From contig OX442315.1 of assembly GCA_949358305.1 (NCBI GenBank), positions 11,930,427 through 11,994,426 on the forward strand: DNA of 64,000 bases. The letters are read 5' to 3'. Each line of letters begins with the position of its first letter. Within the stretch, counting starts at the first letter, position 1. Below, in pieces: positions 36,335 through 45,749 of the stretch. A model generated the notes under the pieces. The model saw only the letters and a list, made by a program, of their open reading frames with translations. It made no database searches and was not told where the DNA came from. Source of the stretch: Strigamia acuminata. Lineage: Eukaryota; Arthropoda; Chilopoda; Geophilomorpha; Linotaeniidae. Made by a program: the position numbers and the translations under genes.

Positions 36335-36830
36335 CTTGACCCAATCTAGACTGGGCCCCCTCTAGAATGGGCCCCCTCTAGACTGGGCCCTTCTAGACTG
36401 GGCCCCTCTAGACTGGGCCCCCTCTAGATTAGACCCTCTTCTCTAGACTGGGCCCCTTCCTCTAGATTGGGTCTCCTCCTCTAGACTGGGCCTTCTCCTC
36501 TAGACTGGGCCCTCTCCTTTAGACCGAGCCTCTACTCTAGACTGGGCCCTCTTCTCTAGACCGGGTCCCTCCTCTAGACTGGGCACCCTCCTCCAGACCA
36601 GGCCCTCTCCTCTAGACCGGGCTCTCTCCTCTAGACCGAGCCCCCTCCTTTAGACCGGGCCCTCTCCTCTAGACCGGGCCCTCCTCCTCTAGACCGGGCC
36701 CCCTACTCTAGACTGGGCCCCCTACTCTAGACCGGGCCCTCTCCTCTAGACCAGGCCCCCTCCTCTAGATCGGGCTCCCTCCTCTAGACCAGACCCCTCC
36801 TTTAAACTGGTCCCCCTCCTTTCGACCGGC
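36335..36830 (+). repeat. GC-rich CTCTAGACYGGGCCC minisatellite
   Basis: Over 20 degenerate units of CCTCTAGACCGGGCCC with spacers of 0-8 bases. It is strikingly GC-rich and C-rich on the + strand compared with every other array in the window. XbaI-type TCTAGA is present in most units. Confidence 0.92.
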
Positions 36831-36839
36831 AAATCGAAA

Positions 36840-38796
36840 CATAACCTGAAAATTAACTGAAACTAAAATAACACATCGGCTTGTGGTTCTTTTGGAGTCT
36901 CGGATAAAGTGGGAATGCAGACGTTTTTAGGGTCTGCGACTCCATGCCACTTTATTTCTTTCAGCCACTTTGAAAAATAAATGCAGATGGCACAAAAAGC
37001 CGGATTGATGATTATTAAAATATCTATACAATCAACATGTAGATAAATAACTTATTATTGACACACATTGTCATCCGACAATCCAATTGTTATCTTGGTT
37101 CAAAAAGAATTAAATTCCAAGCTTATTGTTATCGAATAGCGATTGTTTAGTGAATCTGCTGACTCAGAATGAAACAAGTGAAAGATGTCTTGGTAGTAAC
37201 GGAGTATAGAAAAAAAACCTAAACAGGGATTTAGAAGAGAATTGCCATGAGTAACGGTTGCGACAGTGTCTGGCTGGTTTTGTGAGCAAAAAGATAAACC
37301 TCGGACATGGAGTCAAGTATACATTAAAGCATCCCACTCATCTTGAGATGTGAAACTGCTGAAGTATAGTCTTCAACGTTGAACAAAATTTGATGTTTAG
37401 TTTTCGGACAAATGTATTCACCACACTAAGGTTCCTCAAGTGCACATCCAGGATTAAGTTAGCATCCTCTAGTGGCATTTTAAAGCAATTTGAATATTAT
37501 TAGTTGAAAGGGTATGTATTGCAAATTAAGTGAGTACATTTAAACTTGTATAAGATTACAGCGTGACATTAAAAGCGATGTCAGGTTGCATTAACCCGTG
37601 TTTTAATTTGGTCGGCTTTAATCAATTTAGCAAATGAAAGTTCCTTTATGCTTTATCCAGTACTCTGCGTTGAGAGCTAACTAGTTTTTGAGCATTTGTG
37701 CCTCTATAAAAGTAACAGGGAGAGGAAGAACATGACTGGCCATTTAAAGGGACAGTTTGGAATTAATTTGCTGCTGCACTGCACTGTATAGGGACTTGGT
37801 TATTGCCTTTTTTTCTTCTCTGCTCTCTGGTTCATTGTCAAGTAATAAAGAAAGCTATTAGGATAATTATTTTGATTTGGGAAATGATCCTGTACTGTTC
37901 CATTAGTTTGTTGGCTCGGATTTCTTTTTCACTTTGTTGGCAATAAAATTAGATGGAACAATCGAAGCACGCTCCGTAGTATTGAAAAATTGTTTTTTAT
38001 TTGTTGCGTATACATTCAATTGTTTTTAAAGGTAGAATCAACCATTTTTTTCTTACTTCAGGAAAAGATACGTAGTTTACTTGGAATCATATTTGTTTGA
38101 CAAATAATAATATTTGGAATGCACTTCACATTTCAATATATTTTCAATGTTTTTTGAACGGTATGACCCAACAAAATGGCTGTCGATCTAACAAAGCAAA
38201 TTTAACCAATGTGACTCAGTAATATTGAAAAATTGAAAATAAAACTACTGTGGTGTCGAAAAGAAACATTATGCTAAGTTTCTTTGTATTTCTGCTACAG
38301 CGCTTCGTCTAATAGAAAAAACCAACCGGTATGTGGGATATGCAAATATTAGGCAGCATACAAGTTGCTGGTTTTATATATCTTGACTGAGCATGCTCAC
38401 TTGTGACATCATCAGCAACATCTGGTGAAGATTACTGGAAAAACTTGAAACAGCGCTTTCGCTAGTAGATTTAGCTAGCAGGTGTTGATCTTTGGGATCA
38501 GCCATGGACTGATTAAACAGCACTGACATTGTATAAAGTAAAAAACAGAAATTGTAATAAAAAACTACAATGAAATGCAAAACTAGTGTTAATTTGCTAT
38601 ATCTGTATTCAAATGAATGTTATTTACATTTTATCTTTGACATTTATTTCAATCGAAGTCTACCATTGATGTTTCCAGCAAACGTAGTTTATGTGTCATC
38701 TTGCTACAACTCTAAAAATCCTTTATGGCAGCATAACTTTCCTTGAGGTCTGGGAGATTGGTTACAGGTGGATGCCTTATAGGGCTTACTGCCATG
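36840..38796. other. Intronic sequence, no gene
   Basis: AT-rich, with scattered short ORFs and no supported feature. Confidence 0.35.
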
Positions 38797-38801
38797 GCCT
38801 G

Positions 38802-39203
38802 TTTCGCGATTGCAAAACAAATCCTACTACGATTGTAGCACACACAAATAAACAGTCCAATTGTTTAAACTTAACAAACTAATTTAATCGTTGAAAATTG
38901 AGCAGTGCAAAAACGTGTAGTGACACACGTTGATACATGAACAAAGATGAGAGTAAGGTCATAAAACAAACGGGGACACATCTGGTCAGCAAGGACTGAC
39001 CAACAACAATTTAGATACTTGAGGGCACTCTTGGTGACCTCGAAACAAACATGTTATGAACTTCAAAACATAGCAATTAATTCCATCTAACTAAATACTT
39101 ATAAAATCAAACAACACTTTTTTTTCTAAATCTAAACATAATCAAAACAAACACTTTTGACCAAATCATTAAAATAAAATATTAAATCAATTAGGATTTT
39201 ACA
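38802..39203 (-). repeat. BEL/Pao 3' LTR (402 bp)
   Basis: Same length as the 5' LTR, with no difference seen by eye, including the eight-base T-run near the middle. Internally it abuts TTGCCCGGG, not a purine run. Confidence 0.93.
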
Positions 39204-39227
39204 TTGCCCGGGAAAAAAGGGCCATAA

Positions 39228-42200
39228 CTAATTTTCTTCATGAATTTCTAATGCACATAGTCTTTGTACGGGTCTTCGCATCACTTTTCCACTCGGCAGC
39301 ATCATCTCGCAAGAGCGAACTTTCCCATCTCTGCCGTTAAATGTTTTTGTAATTTTGGCTGTCTTCCAAGCCATACGCGGCTGTCCTTGCTCCTGCACGA
39401 GGACTAATTCGTTGACTTCGATTTCTCGTGAAGCCTTCACTCGTCGAAACTCACGCAATTCGACGAGATATTCGTGGGACCACCGTCGCCACAGCAAATT
39501 CGTCATTCTCTGGCGCAGCTTCCAGCGCTTGACGAGCTCCGCTCTTTTATTCAAATCTGCACGATGCTCTGGATCATAAACATCTGGCAAACTTGAAAGG
39601 CGAGCTCCGATCAGGAAATGAGATGGCGACAACGGCTCAGGTTCTGTTGGATTGTCCGTCACATACGTAATTGGGCGCGAGTTAATAATTGCTTCGACCT
39701 CTGTCAATACGGTTGTCAGCTCCTCAAAACATAGCGACGCTCTTCCTAGGACCTTCTTCAGACTTAATTTTACAGTCTTGACCAAGCGCTCCCAAAAACC
39801 CCCCCACCATGGGGCGAGTTCGACTATGAACTTCCATTGAATTTTGTTATGAGACAAGAATCCCTGGAATTTTTCGCTGGCAAATCCATTTATGAACAGC
39901 GCCAAGTCTTTTTCGGCGCGCTTAAAGGTCTTCGCGTTGTCCGAATATACGACGCTCGGTATTCCTCGTCGTGATATCAAACGCTTGAACGCCAAAATAA
40001 ACTTCTCCGTCGACAAATCCGACACCAACTCCAGGTGTACGGCTCGTACCACCGCGCAGGTAAATAAGGCGATGTAACATTTATCGCCACTCCGCATGTA
40101 GAGTGGGCCCGCGAAATCAACGCCTATTACTTGAAATGGGGCAGCACGATTAATGCGGTCAGACGGGAGGAGTCCGATGGCTTGTGTCATCAGCTTCGAG
40201 TTTACGCGACGGCACGTTATACATTTGGATACGTAATTTTTGATCGTTTTCCTGGCTCTTCGAGTCCAAAATTTTGAACGAAATTCCGATAACGTATCTC
40301 CTAATCCTCCATGTAAAGCACGTCTATGGCAGTCCCTTATTATTAGTGTGGTCATCGGCGAGTCTGCATCTAATACGATTGGATAAATAAAATTCTTCGT
40401 TCCGATGTGGTCGCGAATTCGAGAATTTATTCGCAATATCTTGTTTTCGTCGACGATCAATTCCACTTGCGATAAAGGTGACTCTCTATTTAATTTTACA
40501 GCATTCTGTACGCTTTCCATTTCTTCTGCGAATCTTGAACGCTGAGTGTGGCGAAACCAATACGTTTCTGCTGCCTCGATTTCCTCAGTTTTCAGCGGTC
40601 CGCCAATTGACTGATCCTTTTTCGAGTTTCGAACGAAGCGCAGCATCCACGCTGTGATCCTGACTACCTTCGTCCAACTGCTGTAGGTTTCTAAGGCGAA
40701 CAACGGCTCCAGCCTCTCCGACGCTCTTGTCACGTTTATGCGTGTGGAATTCTCTTCTACCTCTTCAAGCTGAGTTTCCATTTCTGTGTCTATTCCTTGT
40801 GGCCAATGTTCTTTACTTTTGTGTAACCATTTGGGGCCATTCCACCACTCGCCATCTTCAACCAGCTTCACTGCCTCCATCCCTCTCGTCAATTTATCCG
40901 CAGGATTTACCCTGCCGGGGCAGTGTCGCCACGATTCGACGTCGGTGTTCGTACGAATTTCTCGTACCCGATTCGCGACGAAAGGATTAGTTTTCCCTTG
41001 TTGTTCGCGGATCCAAAAATACGTAATTGAAGAGTCAGTCCAATAATGCATCTTCTGAACTTCCAAAACTTGCAATTTCTCCGCGATGCGAGATGACAAA
41101 AGGGCGCTCATGAGCTCCAGTTTCGGCAATGTGAGCGGCTTTAATGGTGCAACGCGAGACTTGGACATGCACAATGATACGTCTACAGTTCCTTTGGTTT
41201 CAGTGCGCACGTAGACTACGACGCCGTACGCTTTTGGACTCGCGTCGCAAAAAAAATGAAGCTCTTGCTGTGAGTCGTCGCTTAAGTTGGAGCTGTACGG
41301 TCGCTTGACTGAAATTCGGCGCAATGTTGTAACTTGTTTGATCCACTCACACCATCGCTTGGCAATGTCGGGGGGCAATGGGACATCCCAATCGATTTTT
41401 CTCATCCACAACTCCTGAAACATGAGTTTTCCGACGATCGTGAACGGTGCAGCGAAGCCCAATGGGTCATAAATTTTAGCTACTGCTTGTACAATTGCTC
41501 TCTTTGTTCCTTGTCCGTCCTCTGGTTTCTTCTCGGCCCATTCGCCTATTTCGAGTTGGAGTCTGTCGGTTTCATAATTCCAAATTAAGCCTAATACGGT
41601 GGTCTGCTCATTTTCGGCGGCGATTATTTCTTCGTCCTCGGGAATTTCTTTAGCAAATATTTCACGCAACCGTCGAGAATTCGAATGCCATTTTCGTAAT
41701 GGCAAATGCGCATCCATCATCAATTTCCGCGCTTCGAAAAAAACGGTCAGAACTTGATCGTCAGTTCGCATCGAATCGATAAGATCATCTACGTAAAATT
41801 TCTCTCGGATCTGCTTTACAGTCTCTGGATATAATTTTTCCATTTCATCCAAATGCATTTGGATTGTGTCATTCAATGAATAGGGACTGGAGCTGACCCC
41901 AAATGTGACTCGTTTCTGACGCATTATTCTCGGCACGACGAATTCCAAACCGTCCCAATTCTCCGGGACCCACAAAAAACTAACAAAGTTCCGGTCGCAA
42001 AGTCTCAATAAAAGTTGCAAGAACGCCTTTTCAATGTCTGAGAGGTATGCCACTAGCTCGCGCCGAAACAACACCAAAAGTTTCAAGATTTCCGGTAACA
42101 AATTGGGACCGCTGTCTAAACAATCGTTCAGTGAAAGTTCGTTTTTCCCCTTTGATGACGCGTCGAACACGATACGAATTTTTGTTGTTGCACGGTCCTC

Positions 42201-44465
42201 TCGTACAACTGCACGATGCGGCATAAAGTAAGAATGTTCTGGATCTTGTATTTCTACTTCCTCGATGATGTCGTTTTTCAGCTGATCCTCGAAGATTTTC
42301 TTGTATGCCTGATAAAAGCCGGGGTTCTTTTTGAACTTGCGTACCAGATGCCAAAACCTCCGCTTGGCTACTTCATAATTGTTGTTGAGTTGACTTGTAT
42401 CGACCAACCAGGGCAGTGGCACCACATATCGGCCGTCCTCGCGCGTCACTTGCTCCCGAAATCGTTTTGTGCACGAGTTGCGATCGGTCGGCGATTCATC
42501 GACGGTCTCGTGACGGATTCCGATCGCCTCGAGTTCCCAGAATTTTCTTAAGCCTTCTTCTAAACGATCGTCGAGCCGCACGTTGAATACACGAGTAACC
42601 ATTGTCGACAGGGACGTCACATTGGGCGAAGTTCCCATCACTGTCCAGCCAAACATTGTTTCAACTGCTACCAGATTTTCCTCCAATTTTTCGATTCGTC
42701 CGGTCAAAATCCTGGCGATATTGTCGGCTCCTATCAAACAAAAAATATCGAAATTATTATGCTGTTCAAAATTTATTACAATATTGTTGCGTTCTAGGGC
42801 GGCTCGCAAGCCAGCCTGCAACTCGGTTTTTATTGGTCGGGTTATCCAAGGCGTCTCAAATGCTGAGACCGTGAGCGCTTTATTTTTGTCGTCCACGTGA
42901 CACAATTTCAAATCGAATCTCCCTCGCTTCACATTTTGTGACGTTTGACTGCCAAAAGTAAGCACGGACAAATTTTCAGTTCCTGTCGATGGCAACTTCA
43001 TGTCTTTAGCAAGACTGGACAACACGAATGTCGTCTGACTGCCGGGGTCGAGAAGGCACTGCACGATCGCCTCCGTGGATTGATGCATGACACGCACGAA
43101 AATTGTCGCCAACGTTGCAGCAGGTGGCGGGACGAATTTCGACAAATCGACGCACGTAGCCACGTGAGTAATTACATTTTCAGTGACAGTCTTTGGTGTT
43201 CCATCACAAATCAAAGGGTTGTGACTCCGTTGGCACAATTTGCACGTAATACGATAGGAGCACGTTTTTGACGTGTGCCCCTTTTTTAAACACTTAAAAC
43301 ACCGTCCATTTTTGACTATATAATTTTTTCTTTCAGCAGCGGTAGAAGTGCAGCTGTCACGGTCGTGAGTTTTGCTGCAGAACATGCAATTGGATATTGT
43401 TGTGCTCAAGACGCGAGCAGACGGCACTCGATCGTGGCTCTTGCGCATTGTTTTCTCTTCCGATTTTTCTGATTTTCCCGATTTTTCCGATTTTTCCGAT
43501 TTTTCAACTTCTTTTTTACGATGTAATTCTTGGAAATTGTCTATTTTGCTGTGGTGGATGAGCTCAGCACGAATCATATCGAGCAACTCCTTTGCTTTGT
43601 ATTTTCCGTCCGGATATTGGCGTGAGAAGTCAAGTGAGATCTGCTTGGGCACCAAACCCAGAATTAATGGGCAAACCGTCGCATCAATTGCGTCCGCATT
43701 CATTTTCGCTGCACGCAAGCCGCGCACGTTTGATTCGCAGCGGTCGTACAGCTTCTGGAGTGACTCTGTGTCCATAATATCGCGTACGGGTGTCATCCTC
43801 ATCAAGGAATTTAAATGGGCACTCATGATTACGTCACTGCGCCCAAAACGTTCCAACAACAGTTCTTTGGCTACGGGATAGTTCTCATCGGTTGGTGGCA
43901 AGCCTTTTAACACCAGTGCTGCCTCGCCTTCCAAAAACGACTTGAGATAAACCAGCTTGCTCTTATTTGTTATGTTGGTTTTCGTGTCAATACTGATATC
44001 AAAGTTTCCCCAAAAATCATCCCACTCGAGGGGATTGCCCTTAAATTTAATTGCTTCATATTTTGGGAGTCGCATCGTCGTCTCGTGCGGAACGTGGCCG
44101 TTACCGTTATAATTATTAGTTACTGTTGCTGCCGGAGGGGGGACGAGCGACGCATTGAGTTCTTTCAGCGCCTCATCAATTTCAACCTCGCAATCAATCA
44201 CTTTCTCGTAATAATTCGACTCACATTGCGTAATTTCCTGGTCGATTTCGTCGTCGTCGATCAGTGCCGCCAATATTTTCACATCCAACTCCTTCAAGGT
44301 GATAAATTTCGCCTTCAAATTAGCCCTTATTTTTTTTAGTTCGAGCGCATTGCGCGGGATATTCGCGAGGAGAGTCTTCGCCTTGGTGATGGTGGCGGTC
44401 ACAGTTCGTCTGGCCACGGTACGTTGACTTTTGGTCACGGCGAGGTCGTCGGCCATCTTTGTCAA
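39228..44465 (-). CDS. BEL/Pao gag-pol polyprotein
   Basis: 1745 residues in one frame. Gag with a DUF1759-type region is at about residues 130-300. A Lys-Ser-Glu-rich linker (315-340) precedes three zinc-knuckle-like motifs (C360-C372, C389-C402, C408-C420). An aspartic protease has LLDPGSQ with Asp473. Reverse transcriptase is at about 730-920, with Asp810 and YVDD at 891-894. RNase H has FFCDAS near 1074. The integrase has a zinc finger (His1380, His1385, Cys1415, Cys1418) and a catalytic triad Asp1450, Asp1509, Glu1559. A C-terminal DUF5641-type region is at about 1630-1730. Domain order (protease, RT, RNase H, integrase) and the YVDD motif are typical of BEL/Pao. All catalytic residues that I can identify are present. 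No env follows. Nearby second Met at residue 4 is an alternative start. Confidence 0.96.
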   Translation of the reverse strand: MTKMADDLAVTKSQRTVARRTVTATITKAKTLLANIPRNALELKKIRANLKAKFITLKELDVKILAALIDDDEIDQEITQCESNYYEKVIDCEVEIDEALKELNASLVPPPAATVTNNYNGNGHVPHETTMRLPKYEAIKFKGNPLEWDDFWGNFDISIDTKTNITNKSKLVYLKSFLEGEAALVLKGLPPTDENYPVAKELLLERFGRSDVIMSAHLNSLMRMTPVRDIMDTESLQKLYDRCESNVRGLRAAKMNADAIDATVCPLILGLVPKQISLDFSRQYPDGKYKAKELLDMIRAELIHHSKIDNFQELHRKKEVEKSEKSEKSGKSEKSEEKTMRKSHDRVPSARVLSTTISNCMFCSKTHDRDSCTSTAAERKNYIVKNGRCFKCLKKGHTSKTCSYRITCKLCQRSHNPLICDGTPKTVTENVITHVATCVDLSKFVPPPAATLATIFVRVMHQSTEAIVQCLLDPGSQTTFVLSSLAKDMKLPSTGTENLSVLTFGSQTSQNVKRGRFDLKLCHVDDKNKALTVSAFETPWITRPIKTELQAGLRAALERNNIVINFEQHNNFDIFCLIGADNIARILTGRIEKLEENLVAVETMFGWTVMGTSPNVTSLSTMVTRVFNVRLDDRLEEGLRKFWELEAIGIRHETVDESPTDRNSCTKRFREQVTREDGRYVVPLPWLVDTSQLNNNYEVAKRRFWHLVRKFKKNPGFYQAYKKIFEDQLKNDIIEEVEIQDPEHSYFMPHRAVVREDRATTKIRIVFDASSKGKNELSLNDCLDSGPNLLPEILKLLVLFRRELVAYLSDIEKAFLQLLLRLCDRNFVSFLWVPENWDGLEFVVPRIMRQKRVTFGVSSSPYSLNDTIQMHLDEMEKLYPETVKQIREKFYVDDLIDSMRTDDQVLTVFFEARKLMMDAHLPLRKWHSNSRRLREIFAKEIPEDEEIIAAENEQTTVLGLIWNYETDRLQLEIGEWAEKKPEDGQGTKRAIVQAVAKIYDPLGFAAPFTIVGKLMFQELWMRKIDWDVPLPPDIAKRWCEWIKQVTTLRRISVKRPYSSNLSDDSQQELHFFCDASPKAYGVVVYVRTETKGTVDVSLCMSKSRVAPLKPLTLPKLELMSALLSSRIAEKLQVLEVQKMHYWTDSSITYFWIREQQGKTNPFVANRVREIRTNTDVESWRHCPGRVNPADKLTRGMEAVKLVEDGEWWNGPKWLHKSKEHWPQGIDTEMETQLEEVEENSTRINVTRASERLEPLFALETYSSWTKVVRITAWMLRFVRNSKKDQSIGGPLKTEEIEAAETYWFRHTQRSRFAEEMESVQNAVKLNRESPLSQVELIVDENKILRINSRIRDHIGTKNFIYPIVLDADSPMTTLIIRDCHRRALHGGLGDTLSEFRSKFWTRRARKTIKNYVSKCITCRRVNSKLMTQAIGLLPSDRINRAAPFQVIGVDFAGPLYMRSGDKCYIALFTCAVVRAVHLELVSDLSTEKFILAFKRLISRRGIPSVVYSDNAKTFKRAEKDLALFINGFASEKFQGFLSHNKIQWKFIVELAPWWGGFWERLVKTVKLSLKKVLGRASLCFEELTTVLTEVEAIINSRPITYVTDNPTEPEPLSPSHFLIGARLSSLPDVYDPEHRADLNKRAELVKRWKLRQRMTNLLWRRWSHEYLVELREFRRVKASREIEVNELVLVQEQGQPRMAWKTAKITKTFNGRDGKVRSCEMMLPSGKVMRRPVQRLCALEIHEEN

Positions 44466-44523
44466 ATTTCGAACTTTTACTTGCTGTTAGGATTTTCAGA
44501 TCTTCAGGGTCCAGGTCGAGTTT

Positions 44524-44541
44524 TCCCGGGTTTCGGCACCA
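44524..44541 (-). other. tRNA-Phe primer-binding site
   Basis: In the element's sense it reads TGGTGCCGAAACCCGGGA, an 18-base perfect complement of the 3' end of animal tRNA-Phe including CCA. It lies one base inside the 5' LTR and about 58 bases ahead of the gag-pol start. Confidence 0.9.
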
Positions 44542-44542
44542 A

Positions 44543-44944
44543 TTTCGCGATTGCAAAACAAATCCTACTACGATTGTAGCACACACAAATAAACAGTCCA
44601 ATTGTTTAAACTTAACAAACTAATTTAATCGTTGAAAATTGAGCAGTGCAAAAACGTGTAGTGACACACGTTGATACATGAACAAAGATGAGAGTAAGGT
44701 CATAAAACAAACGGGGACACATCTGGTCAGCAAGGACTGACCAACAACAATTTAGATACTTGAGGGCACTCTTGGTGACCTCGAAACAAACATGTTATGA
44801 ACTTCAAAACATAGCAATTAATTCCATCTAACTAAATACTTATAAAATCAAACAACACTTTTTTTTCTAAATCTAAACATAATCAAAACAAACACTTTTG
44901 ACCAAATCATTAAAATAAAATATTAAATCAATTAGGATTTTACA
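44543..44944 (-). repeat. BEL/Pao 5' LTR (402 bp)
   Basis: In the element's sense it starts TGTAAAATCC and ends TCGCGAAA, so the terminal dinucleotides are TG...AA rather than TG...CA. It contains a TGGTCA...TGACCA hairpin and a possible TATA-like TTTATAAG. It is followed after one base by the primer site. Confidence 0.93.
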
Positions 44945-44949
44945 GCCTG

Positions 44950-45548
44950 TGAAATGTGTCTAGGGAGTTTTCGATGAAATAAAACACCAAAATGTGATGT
45001 TATCTACAAAAACTCTTGCTAATCAAGTGAACTGACCATATATTCGACTAATATAACTCCACATTTGTACACAGATGTTATGTATTGCATCTGGTCAGTG
45101 CCAGGAAAGAATAGCAAATGTTTTCTTTGTCTATTTAAAGACGATCTGTGCACTCAAGTGTCTGTTTGAGATTTTTTTTTACAATATACCATTGGAAAAT
45201 TATAACAATAAGCTCACAATAAGAAAACTATAAATTAATAATGTTATAATTTACAATGGTTTTTCTCATAGAGGTGGGGCAAGCATTGTTACAATCACAT
45301 GATCCTATCACCTGACCTCTTTTTTCCAAAGGTCTATTGAAAACATGTTTTCCTGTTATCGTCTCAGGGGATGCAAAAGGAATTTCTGTGCTTGACCGTC
45401 CTGACCAATCGGATAGAGCGGAAAGTTATTAATTATTAGTTTTGCGCGTTGTAAAAAATGTAAAAATAAACTTGTTCGAATATAAAAGATGTTTTTGCAG
45501 TTTGGTGGTTTATGGGTGTTCTTGGTTTCCATTCTGTTTTTAGAAACA
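44950..45548. other. Intronic sequence, no gene
   Basis: AT-rich, no supported feature. Confidence 0.3.
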
Positions 45549-45582
45549 CTAAAAATGACTAAATCGGAAACTTCGAAACAGT

Positions 45583-45722
45583 AGCTGCATTCAAAAACTA
45601 AAATATTTTGTGTTTTACTTCAATTTTAAAACAAAAATGACATCATTTCCTGTTCAAACCCATGTTAAAACTTAAAATACACACTTAAACTAAAATTGTT
45701 ATTTTTATTTTTGAATGCAGCT
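45583..45722 (-). mobile_element. GCATTCAAAAA-TIR MITE, copy 2 (about 140 bp)
   Basis: Ends AGCTGCATTCAAAAA...TTTTTGAATGCAGCT. The interior matches copy 1 (11086) in the opposite orientation with about 80 bp missing. It is flanked by identical 26-bp direct repeats at 45549-45574 and 45724-45749. Confidence 0.8.
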
Positions 45723-45749
45723 TCTAAAAATGACTAAATCGGAAACTTC

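Larger units (their letters stand above)
38797..44949 (-). mobile_element. Full-length BEL/Pao LTR retrotransposon
   Basis: The element spans 38802-44944, flanked by the 5-bp duplication GCCTG (38797-38801 and 44945-44949). It has two 402-bp LTRs, a primer-binding site, one 1745-codon gag-pol frame and no env. It lies antisense inside the presumed peroxidasin intron. LTRs identical by eye and the intact frame point to a very recent, possibly still mobile, insertion. Confidence 0.97.

Noticed and set aside
39355-43881. Many + strand ORFs of 60-170 codons
   Set aside because: Shadows of the long BEL/Pao gag-pol frame on the opposite strand.
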